Below, piece by piece: positions 22,801 through 30,817 of a stretch of DNA of 33,488 nt. Below the pieces are notes generated by a model. That model saw nothing but the letters and a program-made list of their open reading frames with translations. It was not told the DNA's origin and searched no databases. The translations under genes were made by a program, and so were the position numbers. The first letter of the stretch is position 1; each line of letters begins with the position of its first letter. This DNA comes from Treponema sp. (lineage in GTDB: Bacteria > Spirochaetota > Spirochaetia > Treponematales > Treponemataceae): positions 1 to 33,488 of the forward strand of contig JAEEKM010000075.1 of the NCBI GenBank assembly GCA_016282455.1. Reading direction: 5' to 3'.

Positions 22801-23628
22801 TTAGAGTTTTCCTCCTTCTACTACAAGGCTGTCGGCATCGCTTTCGGGACCGTAAACTTCGCGCAGGGTTGCTTCATAGTCTGCGTGGAAGAAGTTTTCT
22901 TCACCGAGTTTTTTGATCTCTTCGTTAAGCCAGTTAAGAAGGTCTGTGTTGCCTTTTTTTACGGCAGGGTTGATTGTGTCAAGGTTACCGAGACTGTCAA
23001 TTCCTACAGCATAACCTGGGTTTTCTATTGCCCATGCCAGAACTTCTGTGTTGTCTGTGCTGAAGGCATCTCCGCGGCCGTCAAGAAGTGCCTTGTAGGT
23101 GTCTGAATAAAGGTCAAACTTAAGAAGCTTTACTTCAGGATAGTTTTCCGTAAAGTAGGTTTCTGCAGTGGTTCCTTTTGCAACAATAAGGGTTTTTCCG
23201 TTAAGCTGTTCGGGGCTTGTAATTTCTCCGTTTGGAGAGACAACTCCGAGGGCAACTTTCATGTAGGGAAGGGCAAAGTCCACTTTTTCTGAGCGCTCAG
23301 GGGTAAGGGTAAAGTTTGCAAGAACAATGTCTACTTTGTTAGTTTCTAGAACTTCCACACGGGCGGCGGGTTCAACAGGAACAAACTGCACTTTTACGCC
23401 AAGATCTTTTGCAATGCGGTTTGCAAAGTATACGTCGTAACCCTGGTAGATTCCGTTTTCGTCAACATAACCGAAGGGTTTTTTGTCGCTGAATACGGCA
23501 ATTTTTACAGTCTTGCTTTTTTTAATCTGGGCTACAGTGCGGCCTGGCTTTGGTTTTGCCCATGCTGATGTTGCTGAAATAAGTGCCAGTGCGGCGGCGG
23601 TGATTTTAATCAATGTGCTTTTTTTCAT
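22801..23628 (-). CDS. Polar amino-acid ABC transporter substrate-binding protein (SBP_bac_3)
   Basis: A 275-residue periplasmic protein. The signal peptide ends SATSAWA (about residue 24) and no Cys follows, so it is soluble, not lipid-anchored. The family 3 pattern is clear: VKIAVFSDKKPFGYVDENG, then YQGYDVYFANRIAKDLG, then VDIVLANFTLTPERSEKVDFALPY (ligand-contact Thr/Arg region). The family binds glutamate, glutamine, arginine, histidine or cystine; the exact ligand cannot be read. AAAGGAG precedes the ATG. It is the last gene of the transporter cluster and has its own promoter in the 101-base gap after the ATPase gene, which would let the binding protein be made in excess. Confidence 0.93.
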   Translation of the reverse strand: MKKSTLIKITAAALALISATSAWAKPKPGRTVAQIKKSKTVKIAVFSDKKPFGYVDENGIYQGYDVYFANRIAKDLGVKVQFVPVEPAARVEVLETNKVDIVLANFTLTPERSEKVDFALPYMKVALGVVSPNGEITSPEQLNGKTLIVAKGTTAETYFTENYPEVKLLKFDLYSDTYKALLDGRGDAFSTDNTEVLAWAIENPGYAVGIDSLGNLDTINPAVKKGNTDLLNWLNEEIKKLGEENFFHADYEATLREVYGPESDADSLVVEGGKL

Positions 23629-23675
23629 AAACTGCTCCTTTTCCGAAATTCCGGATGATTTTGGTTTATGAGAAA

Positions 23676-23704
23676 GTTCTATATTTTATTTCCTACTTTG
23701 TCAA
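23676..23704 (-). promoter_or_regulatory. Promoter of the amino-acid binding protein gene
   Basis: Minus-strand TTGACA (23699-23704). The -10 is either TAGAAC at 17 bases (23676-23681) or the better TATAGA at 15 bases (23678-23683). Confidence 0.5.
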
Positions 23705-23729
23705 TAGGTTTAGTAATATTTTTTTAGAA

Positions 23730-24479
23730 TTATTTTTCATGTCTGGGGGCAAAAGTAAAACTTTCCAGAAAGGCACGGCCTCTCTGGCTGGTGGGGTTGT
23801 TAAAAAACTGACCGGGGGTGGTTTCTTCTACAATCTGTCCCTGATCCATGAAGACTATTTTATCTGCTACGGCTCTGGCAAACTCCAGCTGATGGGTTAC
23901 AATGAGCATGGTTTTTCCGTCCTTTGCAAGGTTCATCATTACATCAAGCACTTCACGAACCATTTCCGGGTCCAGTGCGGCGGTTACTTCGTCAAAAAGC
24001 ATTACTTCCGGGTGCATGCAGAGGGCACGTACGATTGCAACCCTCTGTTTTTGTCCGCCTGAGAGTTCCCTTGGAAAAGAAGTGGCTTTGTCCGGGAGAC
24101 CAACCAGTTCAAGCCATTCTTTTGCTTCCTTAAGCACTTCTTCTTTATTGCGTTTTTGTGCCTTGAGGGGACCAAGCAGTATGTTGTCAATTACATTCAG
24201 GTGGGGAAAGAGGTCGTAGCTCTGGAAAACCATTCCTACTTTCTGGCGGATAAGGTGCATGTCCTTTGTACGGTTGGAAATGATTTCTCCGTCTAGGGTT
24301 ATGGTACCGCTTTGTATTTGTTCCAGGCCGTTAATGCATCTTAAGAGGGTGCTTTTACCACAGCCGGAGGGCCCCAGGATTACCACTACCTGACCTTTTT
24401 CTACATTCAGGCTTACTCCGTGTAAGATTTCTTTTGTGTTAAAGGACTTCTGTATGTTTTTAATTTCAAGTAAGGCCAT
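23730..24479 (-). CDS. Polar amino-acid ABC transporter ATPase (GlnQ/HisP type)
   Basis: A 249-residue ATPase that powers the two permeases beside it. Walker A GPSGCGKST (36-44), Q-loop VFQSYDLFPHL, signature LSGGQKQRVAIVRAL (about 139-153), Walker B VMLFDEVTAALDP and H-loop VTHQLEFA are all intact. DEVTAALDP, where many family members have DEPTSALDP, is a common variant. Length is typical of the GlnQ group. It starts 3 bases after the stop of the second permease, so translation is probably coupled. Substrate class (polar amino acids) follows from family and neighbours. Confidence 0.95.
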   Translation of the reverse strand: MALLEIKNIQKSFNTKEILHGVSLNVEKGQVVVILGPSGCGKSTLLRCINGLEQIQSGTITLDGEIISNRTKDMHLIRQKVGMVFQSYDLFPHLNVIDNILLGPLKAQKRNKEEVLKEAKEWLELVGLPDKATSFPRELSGGQKQRVAIVRALCMHPEVMLFDEVTAALDPEMVREVLDVMMNLAKDGKTMLIVTHQLEFARAVADKIVFMDQGQIVEETTPGQFFNNPTSQRGRAFLESFTFAPRHEK

Positions 24480-24482
24480 GTT

Positions 24483-25181
24483 CTATTCCTTCTGTCGTTT
24501 TTCTAAAATGCCGGCTAAAAGCGAGAAGATTCTGCATACCACATAGTACATGAAAAAAATTGTTGCGTAAATTGCTATTGAACTTGAAGGCACTTTAAGG
24601 CGGTTTGCCTCAATTATCTGCTGTCCGATTTTTACAACTTCAATTACTCCAACAAAGACAACAAGAGAGGTAGTTTTTATCATGCGGGTAACAAGGTTCA
24701 TGCTCACTGGAACAAGACGGCGTAAAGTCTGGGGAAGAATAATGTGGGCAAAGATTTGTTTTTCCGTTAAACCTAAAGCCCTTCCGCTTTCGTACTGATG
24801 CACCGGCACTGACTGCAATGCACCCCGCACCAGGTCTCCCATTTCTGCACTGCCCCAGAGGGTAAAAACAAGTACGCTTGCACCTTCTCCGGAGAGGGAA
24901 ATTCCCAGTGTACGGGTTAGTCCGTAATAGGCCATGAAAAGAAGAACCATCTGCGGCATGATGCGCATGAACTCAAGGTAGATTCTGCAAAGAACTTCTA
25001 TAACCCGGTTTTTAACCGTCATCAAAAGTCCAAAGAGGGTACCAAAAAACACGGAAAGTACAACAGAAACTGCCGCTATGCTGATTGTAACCCAAAGTCC
25101 TCCAAGCAGACGGATAAAATTCCGCCCCATGAAAAGTACGCTAAAGGCAGAGCTTATTGCTTCAAGAGCCGAACTGTGCAT
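24483..25181 (-). CDS. Amino-acid ABC transporter permease 2 (HisM/GlnP type)
   Basis: A 232-residue inner-membrane permease with about five helices. The region VWVTISIAAVSVVLSVFFG-like opening and the coupling loop SGRALGLTEKQIFAHIILPQTLRRLVP (the EAA motif that docks onto the ATPase) identify the family. A few upstream codons are open, but ATG 25181 is chosen because AAGGAGG lies 7 bases before it. It overlaps the end of the first permease gene by 20 bases and precedes the ATPase by 3, giving a coupled permease-permease-ATPase unit. It presumably forms a heterodimer with permease 1. Confidence 0.92.
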   Translation of the reverse strand: MHSSALEAISSAFSVLFMGRNFIRLLGGLWVTISIAAVSVVLSVFFGTLFGLLMTVKNRVIEVLCRIYLEFMRIMPQMVLLFMAYYGLTRTLGISLSGEGASVLVFTLWGSAEMGDLVRGALQSVPVHQYESGRALGLTEKQIFAHIILPQTLRRLVPVSMNLVTRMIKTTSLVVFVGVIEVVKIGQQIIEANRLKVPSSSIAIYATIFFMYYVVCRIFSLLAGILEKRQKE

Positions 25182-25821
25182 GACGCAGCCTCCTTTCTGC
25201 AAAAGAACTTAATAGTGAAACGGGAAGAAGAAGCACAAAATATGAGAGGGCAAGGAGAACAAGGGCTTCGTCGGTTTTGTAATAAAGGCCGATTAGATCT
25301 TTTGCAACATACATGAGGTCTGCAACGGCTACAATACTGAAGACACTTGTTTCTTTTATGAGGAACATGATGTTTGCACAAAAGCCAGGAACGGAAACAC
25401 TTATTGCCTGTGGTAAAATAACGTAGCGCATTATTTGTCTTTTTGTAAGCCCCAGGCATTCACCGCTTTCTATCTGAACATGACTTACGGTTTCAAGGGC
25501 ACTGCGGAAGGTTTCTTCCATGTAACTTCCGCCAAGAAAGGTGAGGCCAATGATGCAGCAGGAAAGGGAACTGAGTTTTATGCCCAGGTTTGGTAAAGCA
25601 AAGTATAAAAAGAAGAGCTGAATCATTAAAGGGGTGTTGCGGGAAAGTTCAATGTAAAAAAGGGTAATCTGCTTTAGGACTGGAATTTTATAATAGCGTA
25701 TGAGGGCACAGATTAGCCCTGTTGCAAAGGAAAGGAGAATGCCGGTTACTGCTATGCGAAGAGTAAGCCATGCCGCCTGGGTGTAAAGGGGAATGACCTG
25801 CTTGATGAATTCAAAGTCCAT
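25162..25821 (-). CDS. Amino-acid ABC transporter permease 1 (HisQ/GlnP type)
   Basis: A 219-residue inner-membrane permease with about five helices. It opens AAWLTLRIAVTGILLSFATG and has the family's ELSRNTPLMIQLFFLYFALP, then the ATPase-docking loop SGECLGLTKRQIMRYVILPQAI. It is the first gene of the transporter unit, with a promoter starting right after the lgt stop and only a weak ribosome site. Its partner permease overlaps its 3' end. Substrate is inferred from family only. Confidence 0.93.
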   Translation of the reverse strand: MDFEFIKQVIPLYTQAAWLTLRIAVTGILLSFATGLICALIRYYKIPVLKQITLFYIELSRNTPLMIQLFFLYFALPNLGIKLSSLSCCIIGLTFLGGSYMEETFRSALETVSHVQIESGECLGLTKRQIMRYVILPQAISVSVPGFCANIMFLIKETSVFSIVAVADLMYVAKDLIGLYYKTDEALVLLALSYFVLLLPVSLLSSFAERRLRHAQFGS

Positions 25822-25827
25822 AAATAC

Positions 25828-25877
25828 GCCTGATTTTTAATCCCTAGTAAAGTAATAGAAAATCAGGCTTATGTCAA
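25828..25877 (-). promoter_or_regulatory. Promoter of the amino-acid transporter with flanking 10-bp inverted repeat
   Basis: Minus-strand TTGACA (25872-25877), 17-base spacer, TACTTT (25849-25854, weak). The perfect inverted repeat GCCTGATTTT (25828-25837) / AAAATCAGGC (25859-25868), spacer 21, has one arm between -35 and -10 and the other just after the start point near 25842. It could be an operator or the stem of a terminator after lgt. Confidence 0.5.
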
Positions 25878-26888
25878 TTATTTCTTTTGCTGAGAATTGT
25901 CTACTGAGGCTTTGTGTTTACTCCAGAAGTAAGTTCCTACAATCATGCCTATGCCGCCAAGAATCATGAGGAAACAGAGAATCTGGCCTGTACTGATGTT
26001 CAGGAGGGAAGTGTTCATGTAAATGGCTTCGCTTCCGTCGTGGCTTATGCGGTAACCTAAGTCTGCGTCCGGTTCACGGAAGTATTCTATTACAAAGCGG
26101 ACAAGTCCATAGCCCAGGGTGTAGCAGCCTGCAAGAAAACCGTCGTGGGGCTTGTGTTTTCTAAGATTCCACATTACCACCCAAAGGAAAAGTCCTTCAA
26201 ACAAGGCTTCGTAAAGCTGACTGGGGTGGCGGGGAAGGTTAACAAAACGCTGCCCCTGCTGGATTACGATACCGCATTTTTCGGCAAACTCCTGTACCCA
26301 GGGTAAACTTGCAGAGAAGCGTTCTGCACGTGGAAAAACCATGCCCCAGGGCATTGTGGTTATTCTTCCAAAAAGCTCTCCGTTCATGAAGTTACCGATT
26401 CTACCGAAGGTGTAGCCCAGAGGTATTGCAACAACCATTGCGTCTATCCATTTCCAGACCGGCTGTTTGTGCCAGAGACACCAGACAATCATGCCTAAAA
26501 GACCGCCGATAAATCCGCCGTGGTAACTCATGCCTGCAAGACCGGTGAACTGTTTTGTTACAGTGTCAAAAGGCCAGAAGATGAGCCAGGGTTTTTTCCA
26601 GTAGAGTCCGCTTGTGTCGTAAACCAGTGTGCTGAAGATGCGTGCCCCTAAAAGCAGGAAGATGATTCCGCAGGCAATAAAACTAAAGATGTCGTCTTCG
26701 CTTGCCTTATAATCCCCGTGGTCAAGGGCACCTTCCCTCTGCTGTTTACGGAGAACAAGAAAGGCAGTTGCAAAAGCAAATATGTACATGAGGCCATACC
26801 AGCGTACAAGACCAAGGACCGGTATGCCGGGGAAAATTTCCGGATGAATCCATGAAGGATAGTTTATGAAAAGAAGTGAAGAAAACAT
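25878..26888 (-). CDS. lgt: Prolipoprotein diacylglyceryl transferase
   Basis: A 336-residue inner-membrane enzyme that transfers diacylglycerol to the lipobox Cys of prolipoproteins, the first step in maturing the several lipoproteins in this window. The signature FGRIGNFMNGELFGR (161-175) is intact, with YHGGFIGGLLG (122-132), HPSQLYEALFEG and an essential-type Arg near LVRFVIEYFREPD. About seven hydrophobic segments are visible. It is longer than the usual 270-290 residues, with extra sequence in the loops around 90-115 and 185-210. GAGGT precedes ATG 26888, 13 bases after the MinD-like gene, so the two form an operon. Confidence 0.96.
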   Translation of the reverse strand: MFSSLLFINYPSWIHPEIFPGIPVLGLVRWYGLMYIFAFATAFLVLRKQQREGALDHGDYKASEDDIFSFIACGIIFLLLGARIFSTLVYDTSGLYWKKPWLIFWPFDTVTKQFTGLAGMSYHGGFIGGLLGMIVWCLWHKQPVWKWIDAMVVAIPLGYTFGRIGNFMNGELFGRITTMPWGMVFPRAERFSASLPWVQEFAEKCGIVIQQGQRFVNLPRHPSQLYEALFEGLFLWVVMWNLRKHKPHDGFLAGCYTLGYGLVRFVIEYFREPDADLGYRISHDGSEAIYMNTSLLNISTGQILCFLMILGGIGMIVGTYFWSKHKASVDNSQQKK

Positions 26889-26901
26889 TTATGTTACCTC
26901 G

Positions 26902-28047
26902 TTAAACTTTAAAGCCCTTTGCTGCCGCTTCCAGGAGTTTTTTCTTGAGCAGGTTGTTTTCGTTCCTCAGCTGGGTAATCTCATACTGCTGCTGTTTAAG
27001 GACTTCTGCAAGTTCCCCTGTAGTAAGTGCTCCGCTTCCGGCAAGTTCTTCCACATACATCATTTTCTGTGAGAAATCGTCAGTGGCTTCTTCTGCTGCA
27101 ATTTCAAAAGAAGTGTCCGCTGCCTTTGTCATGTCGTAGTCATCATCAAAGGTAAGGGTTTCTGACTGCATGATTTTTTCTGCAATGCGGTATATGGCCT
27201 GGGAGATAATGGACTGAGGTTTGTAAATGACAACAGGAAGTCTTGAAGAAAGTGCCTTGTCCTGCATTGAGTCACGGTAAATTACGCCCAGATGTTCTAT
27301 ATCCAGACCAAGATACTGCTGGCAGGAGTGGCGGATCTTTGCGGCTTTTTCTGCATCCTTGGGGTCATCAATCATGTTCATGACAAGACGGGGATGGAAC
27401 TCTGACATGCGCTTTTTGAAAAGAGATGTGCTTTCCGGGTCTTTTTGATCCAGGGTTTCAATCAGCTTGGGAATGTAGAGTCTCTGCAGGGAAGCAGAAT
27501 CTGTTTTTAAGGTTTCAAGATATTTGTAGGCGGGTGAGTTCTTTCTGAAAGTATTATACATCATGCGGAAGACAATGTTTTTCAGGAAGAGGTATCCGTT
27601 TAAGGTTGCAGTAACAGTAGGGGCAGTTACAACAATTCCCTGTGGAGAAAGAAGGAACATGTCCAGAATGGTAAGGTGGGTACCTGCTCCCAAATCCAGA
27701 ATGAGGTAGTCTGCGTCCAGTTTTGTAAAGTTCTTTATGAGCTCGTTTTTCTGGCTTGCCTTAAGGGATGTGAGTCCGGGAATTTCTGAGTCTCCTGCAA
27801 TGAAGGAAACATTCTCGTAGTCAGTGGGCTGTATGAGGTCTTCGAATTTACTCTGACCTGTAAGAAAAGTGCCGATTCCTGTTTTAGATGCTGGCTGACC
27901 GATGACCAGGTGCAGGTTTGATGAGCCAAGGTCTAAGTCTGCGATGATAACTTTTTTTCCAGCCTGACCCAGGGCTATGGCAAGATTTGCGCTTAAAAGG
28001 CTTTTACCAACACCGCCCTTTCCGCTGGCAATAGGGATTATTTGCAT
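26902..28047 (-). CDS. MinD/ParA-like P-loop ATPase with C-terminal coiled coil
   Basis: A 381-residue deviant Walker ATPase. SGKGGVGKS (8-16) includes the signature Lys10 and Lys15; IADLDLGSSNLHLVIG and YLILDLGAG follow as in MinD/FlhG. The C-terminal 50 residues (LKQQQYEITQLRNENNLLKKKLLE) form a coiled coil in place of MinD's short membrane-targeting helix. Such ATPases position divisomes, flagella or chromosomes; no flhF, minC or parB neighbour identifies which. It has no ribosome binding site: TATAAT ends 6 bases before the ATG, so a leaderless mRNA is likely. It is followed after 13 bases by lgt. Confidence 0.85.
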   Translation of the reverse strand: MQIIPIASGKGGVGKSLLSANLAIALGQAGKKVIIADLDLGSSNLHLVIGQPASKTGIGTFLTGQSKFEDLIQPTDYENVSFIAGDSEIPGLTSLKASQKNELIKNFTKLDADYLILDLGAGTHLTILDMFLLSPQGIVVTAPTVTATLNGYLFLKNIVFRMMYNTFRKNSPAYKYLETLKTDSASLQRLYIPKLIETLDQKDPESTSLFKKRMSEFHPRLVMNMIDDPKDAEKAAKIRHSCQQYLGLDIEHLGVIYRDSMQDKALSSRLPVVIYKPQSIISQAIYRIAEKIMQSETLTFDDDYDMTKAADTSFEIAAEEATDDFSQKMMYVEELAGSGALTTGELAEVLKQQQYEITQLRNENNLLKKKLLEAAAKGFKV

Positions 28048-28053
28048 GAAATA

Positions 28054-28082
28054 ATTATAGCAGAAAAAGTGCTCTTCTTCAA
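28054..28082 (-). promoter_or_regulatory. Promoter giving a leaderless mRNA for the MinD-like/lgt operon
   Basis: Minus-strand TTGAAG (28077-28082), 17-base spacer, perfect TATAAT (28054-28059), then 6 bases to the ATG at 28047. Confidence 0.65.
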
Positions 28083-28103
28083 CAGAGATTTTATGATGGA
28101 GCT

Positions 28104-29363
28104 TTATTTTACCGCAAGTGCTTTTTCCAGTTCTTTCTGGGCTGCAGCAAGTCCTTCTTCCACACTTTTGCTTTCGTTAAGGATTTCGCGCATTTCTTTT
28201 CCCAAAATGGTGTAGAAGGTGCTCCAGTTTTCCATGACAGGTCTGTAAACTCCGCCTTCCAGTGCCCTGCATACATCCCCATACTGAGGGAATCTTCTTA
28301 ATACTTCCGGGTTCTGCAGGCTTGAGTAGCGGCAGGGAACGCCCCCCTTGGGAACGGTGGATCTTTGAATTCCGGGGTTCATGAGGTAGTCCAGCAGTTT
28401 AATGGCATAGTCTTTGTTCTTTGAGTTACGGGGAATGCCAAGAGTCCAGATGCCGTAAATGTTTGCGTTGTAGACAATGCTGGTGTCCTTAACTTTACCG
28501 CTGATTGCACAGTAGTCTACGGGAGAGTTTCTTGTGGGAGAGTACCATCCCGGCCAGCCCACAGCCATGGCAGCTCTTTTTGTTGCAACTGCATCGATCA
28601 AGTCTTCTTTTTCCAGGGCAGTGCCGGTTTTGATAAGTTCTTTGTAGGCGTAGAGTGCTTCTTTAAAAGCTTTTGTGTTTACGGAAGGACGGTTATGTAC
28701 ATCTACAACCCAGCCTCCGTAAGAAAGCAGTATGGGAAGAAAATCTACAACTATGTTGTTTTCCGTGTCGCCCCTGTAAACAAAACCGTTTGTATTGTGA
28801 CCCTGAGCGTAATTGCAGATGTTCTGTATGTCTTCGAGACTTCTTATTTTATCTTCGGAATAGCCTGCTTCTGAAACAAGAAGCTTGTTGTAAAGAAGAA
28901 CAGTTACGTTGCCATAAAAGGGGGTAAGGTAAAGACCACCCTTGTAGTAGCAGATTGCAGTTGTTGCAGGAATAATGTCGTCGTCCAATTCATAACCAAG
29001 AGAGGTTAAGTTTGTAAGAACATTGTTAGAGGTGTATTCTGCCATCCAGGAACCGTCAACCATGCAGAGGTCATAGGCACCGGTTTCATTCTGGGCATCT
29101 GAAGCCACCTGTGAGTGAAGGGAATCTTCGCTTAGTTCAAGTATGTTGCAGACCACATTGTATTCTGCTTCAAAGGCGGGAAGACACTGGCGTATGACAT
29201 TGGAATAAGTACCGTTTCTTAATGCCAGGGTAAGGACTGCATTGGGTTCAACATTGGGGTTACGTTTTGCATTTTTCTGTTTGATGCAGGATGAGAAAGA
29301 AAGGGAAATAAATGTAAGAAAAAGAATCAGGGCTGTCATTGACGCTGATTTTTTATGCATCAT
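28104..29363 (-). CDS. Family 1 extracellular solute-binding lipoprotein (sugar-type ABC transporter)
   Basis: A 419-residue exported lipoprotein; the signal peptide ends SFSSC with the lipid-bearing Cys at about residue 26. The mature part fits family 1 solute-binding proteins: LTLALRNGTYSNVIRQ, YDLCMVDGSWMAEY, FYGNVTVLLYNKLL, KRAAMAVGWPGWYS and the C-terminal RRFPQYGDVCRALEGG. This family usually binds sugars, oligosaccharides or glycerol phosphates for ABC import. Permease and ATPase genes are not adjacent. Two start codons lie side by side (ATGATG); the second has the better distance (7 bases) from GGAG. It has a good promoter of its own and ends just before the MinD-like promoter, so it appears to be a single-gene unit. 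Confidence 0.9.
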   Translation of the reverse strand: MMHKKSASMTALILFLTFISLSFSSCIKQKNAKRNPNVEPNAVLTLALRNGTYSNVIRQCLPAFEAEYNVVCNILELSEDSLHSQVASDAQNETGAYDLCMVDGSWMAEYTSNNVLTNLTSLGYELDDDIIPATTAICYYKGGLYLTPFYGNVTVLLYNKLLVSEAGYSEDKIRSLEDIQNICNYAQGHNTNGFVYRGDTENNIVVDFLPILLSYGGWVVDVHNRPSVNTKAFKEALYAYKELIKTGTALEKEDLIDAVATKRAAMAVGWPGWYSPTRNSPVDYCAISGKVKDTSIVYNANIYGIWTLGIPRNSKNKDYAIKLLDYLMNPGIQRSTVPKGGVPCRYSSLQNPEVLRRFPQYGDVCRALEGGVYRPVMENWSTFYTILGKEMREILNESKSVEEGLAAAQKELEKALAVK

Positions 29364-29393
29364 AAAACTCCAAACCGTTAAGTTTATTTTTTT

Positions 29394-29422
29394 ATTATAC
29401 TACATATTAGCCATAAAAGCAA
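29394..29422 (-). promoter_or_regulatory. Promoter of the family 1 solute-binding lipoprotein
   Basis: Minus-strand TTGCTT (29417-29422), 17-base spacer, perfect TATAAT (29394-29399). Start near 29387, about 24 bases before the ATG. Confidence 0.65.
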
Positions 29423-29504
29423 AGTGTCAGTGAACCCCAGTTCCATTACGGCGTACTTTTCATATTAATGACATTATGCGAAAAAAACTTTTTGTAATTT
29501 CATA

Positions 29505-29533
29505 TGGAAATGATAAGAAATTCATGTTATTAT
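29505..29533 (+). promoter_or_regulatory. Possible promoter of the diguanylate cyclase gene
   Basis: TGGAAA (29505-29510), 17-base spacer, TATTAT (29528-29533). Weak match; AGGGGAG ribosome site follows. Confidence 0.35.
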
Positions 29534-29555
29534 TTGTAGGGGAGAATATTTTTAT

Positions 29556-30764
29556 ATGAATTATGCTGGTGTCGGCCTCATTGCCCTTTTAGTCCACATT
29601 ATCATCAACTTTGATGTAATGTTAAAAAACAGTGGTAAAACAGAATCAAAGTCCCATCACATATACAAAACCTTCCTTTGGTGTGTTTTTGTATATTACA
29701 TATTCGATATTCTCTGGGGCTTTATCTACGACATAAAAATTCCTCTCCTGTCTTTTATCTGGACTGAACTTTATTTTATTTCTGTTGCAGCCGCAGTATT
29801 TTTCTGGACAAGATTCGTCATTATCTACATTAACAGGGAAAGCTTTTTTACAAATATCATTAAGTTTGCGGGAGTTATTTTTCTTATAGGAGAGTCCGCA
29901 ATCCTCATAATGAATATTTTTAAGCCAGTCATGTTTCGTTTTAATGAAGACGGAACATATATTACGGAAAAAGCCAGAACCATTACCATGTATGCACAGA
30001 TTCTGCTTTTTCTTTCCACTTCTGTCTGTATGCCCATTGTGGCCGCTAAAGCACGGGGTAAAATAAGACGACGTTACATAACAATAGCCTGGTTTGGAAT
30101 CTCAATGACGGTTTTTGTAGTTCTTGCAACTGCTTTTCCAATCCTTCCTTTTTATTCTTTGGGCTATCTGTTTGGTACCTGCCTCATACATACTTTTGTT
30201 GTTGAAGACGAAAAAGAAGCCCGCCGGGAAGAACTTGAACAGCTGCTTAAGGTAGAAGAAATACAGGCTCAGGAACTTGGTTCTGCAAGACTCATGGCAT
30301 ATACCGACCCCCTTACCGGAGTAAAAAGCAAAAACGCCTATCAGGAAGATATTCTTGGAATCAACAGACGGATTGAAGACGGAATTTTAAAAAACTTTGG
30401 AATTGTGGTCTGTGATATAAACGGGCTAAAACTTACAAATGATACGCTGGGTCACGAAGAAGGAGACAGGCTCATAAAAAGTGCCGGCAAATTAATCTGC
30501 CATACTTTTATTCACAGTCCGGTTTATCGTATTGGCGGCGATGAGTTTGTAGTTTTTCTTCATGGCGAAGATTATGCAATCAGAATGGAACTGATGAAAG
30601 ACTTTAACAGGCAGGTAGAAACAAATGCCGGAGACGGAAAAGTGGTTGTTGCCTGCGGAATGTCAGAATATCTTCCCGGTGCAGACGAAAACTTTGGTTC
30701 ACTTTTCAGCCGTGCCGACAGAAAAATGTATGAGCGCAAAAAACAGCTCAAGGCCATGAAATAA
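29556..30764 (+). CDS. Membrane diguanylate cyclase (GGDEF)
   Basis: A 402-residue protein that should make cyclic di-GMP from two GTP. The N-terminal 220 residues hold about six or seven hydrophobic segments, a membrane sensor of unknown ligand. A short charged coiled coil (EDEKEARREELEQLLKVEE) links it to the GGDEF domain at about 245-402: YTDPLTGVKSKNAYQED, CDINGLKLTNDTLGHEEGD and the active-site loop RIGGDEF with GGDEF intact at 327-331. The product-inhibition I-site (RxxD, five residues before GGDEF) is missing; that position reads FIHS. It starts with a clear AGGGGAG site. No EAL domain is present. Confidence 0.93.
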   Translation: MNYAGVGLIALLVHIIINFDVMLKNSGKTESKSHHIYKTFLWCVFVYYIFDILWGFIYDIKIPLLSFIWTELYFISVAAAVFFWTRFVIIYINRESFFTNIIKFAGVIFLIGESAILIMNIFKPVMFRFNEDGTYITEKARTITMYAQILLFLSTSVCMPIVAAKARGKIRRRYITIAWFGISMTVFVVLATAFPILPFYSLGYLFGTCLIHTFVVEDEKEARREELEQLLKVEEIQAQELGSARLMAYTDPLTGVKSKNAYQEDILGINRRIEDGILKNFGIVVCDINGLKLTNDTLGHEEGDRLIKSAGKLICHTFIHSPVYRIGGDEFVVFLHGEDYAIRMELMKDFNRQVETNAGDGKVVVACGMSEYLPGADENFGSLFSRADRKMYERKKQLKAMK

Positions 30765-30782
30765 AAGCCTCTTTAAAACTTA

Positions 30783-30811
30783 TAGACAAGTTTTTTCAGG
30801 TATCTTATATT
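30783..30811 (+). promoter_or_regulatory. Promoter giving a leaderless mRNA for the 30818 membrane protein
   Basis: TAGACA (30783-30788), 17-base spacer, TATATT (30806-30811), then 6 bases to ATG 30818; no ribosome binding site. Confidence 0.55.
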
Positions 30812-30817
30812 AAAAGC

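Noticed and set aside
29423-29480. Second copy of the palindromic element (GCGTACTTTT near 29452)
   Set aside because: Only about ten bases match the element end; no partner arm is found nearby.
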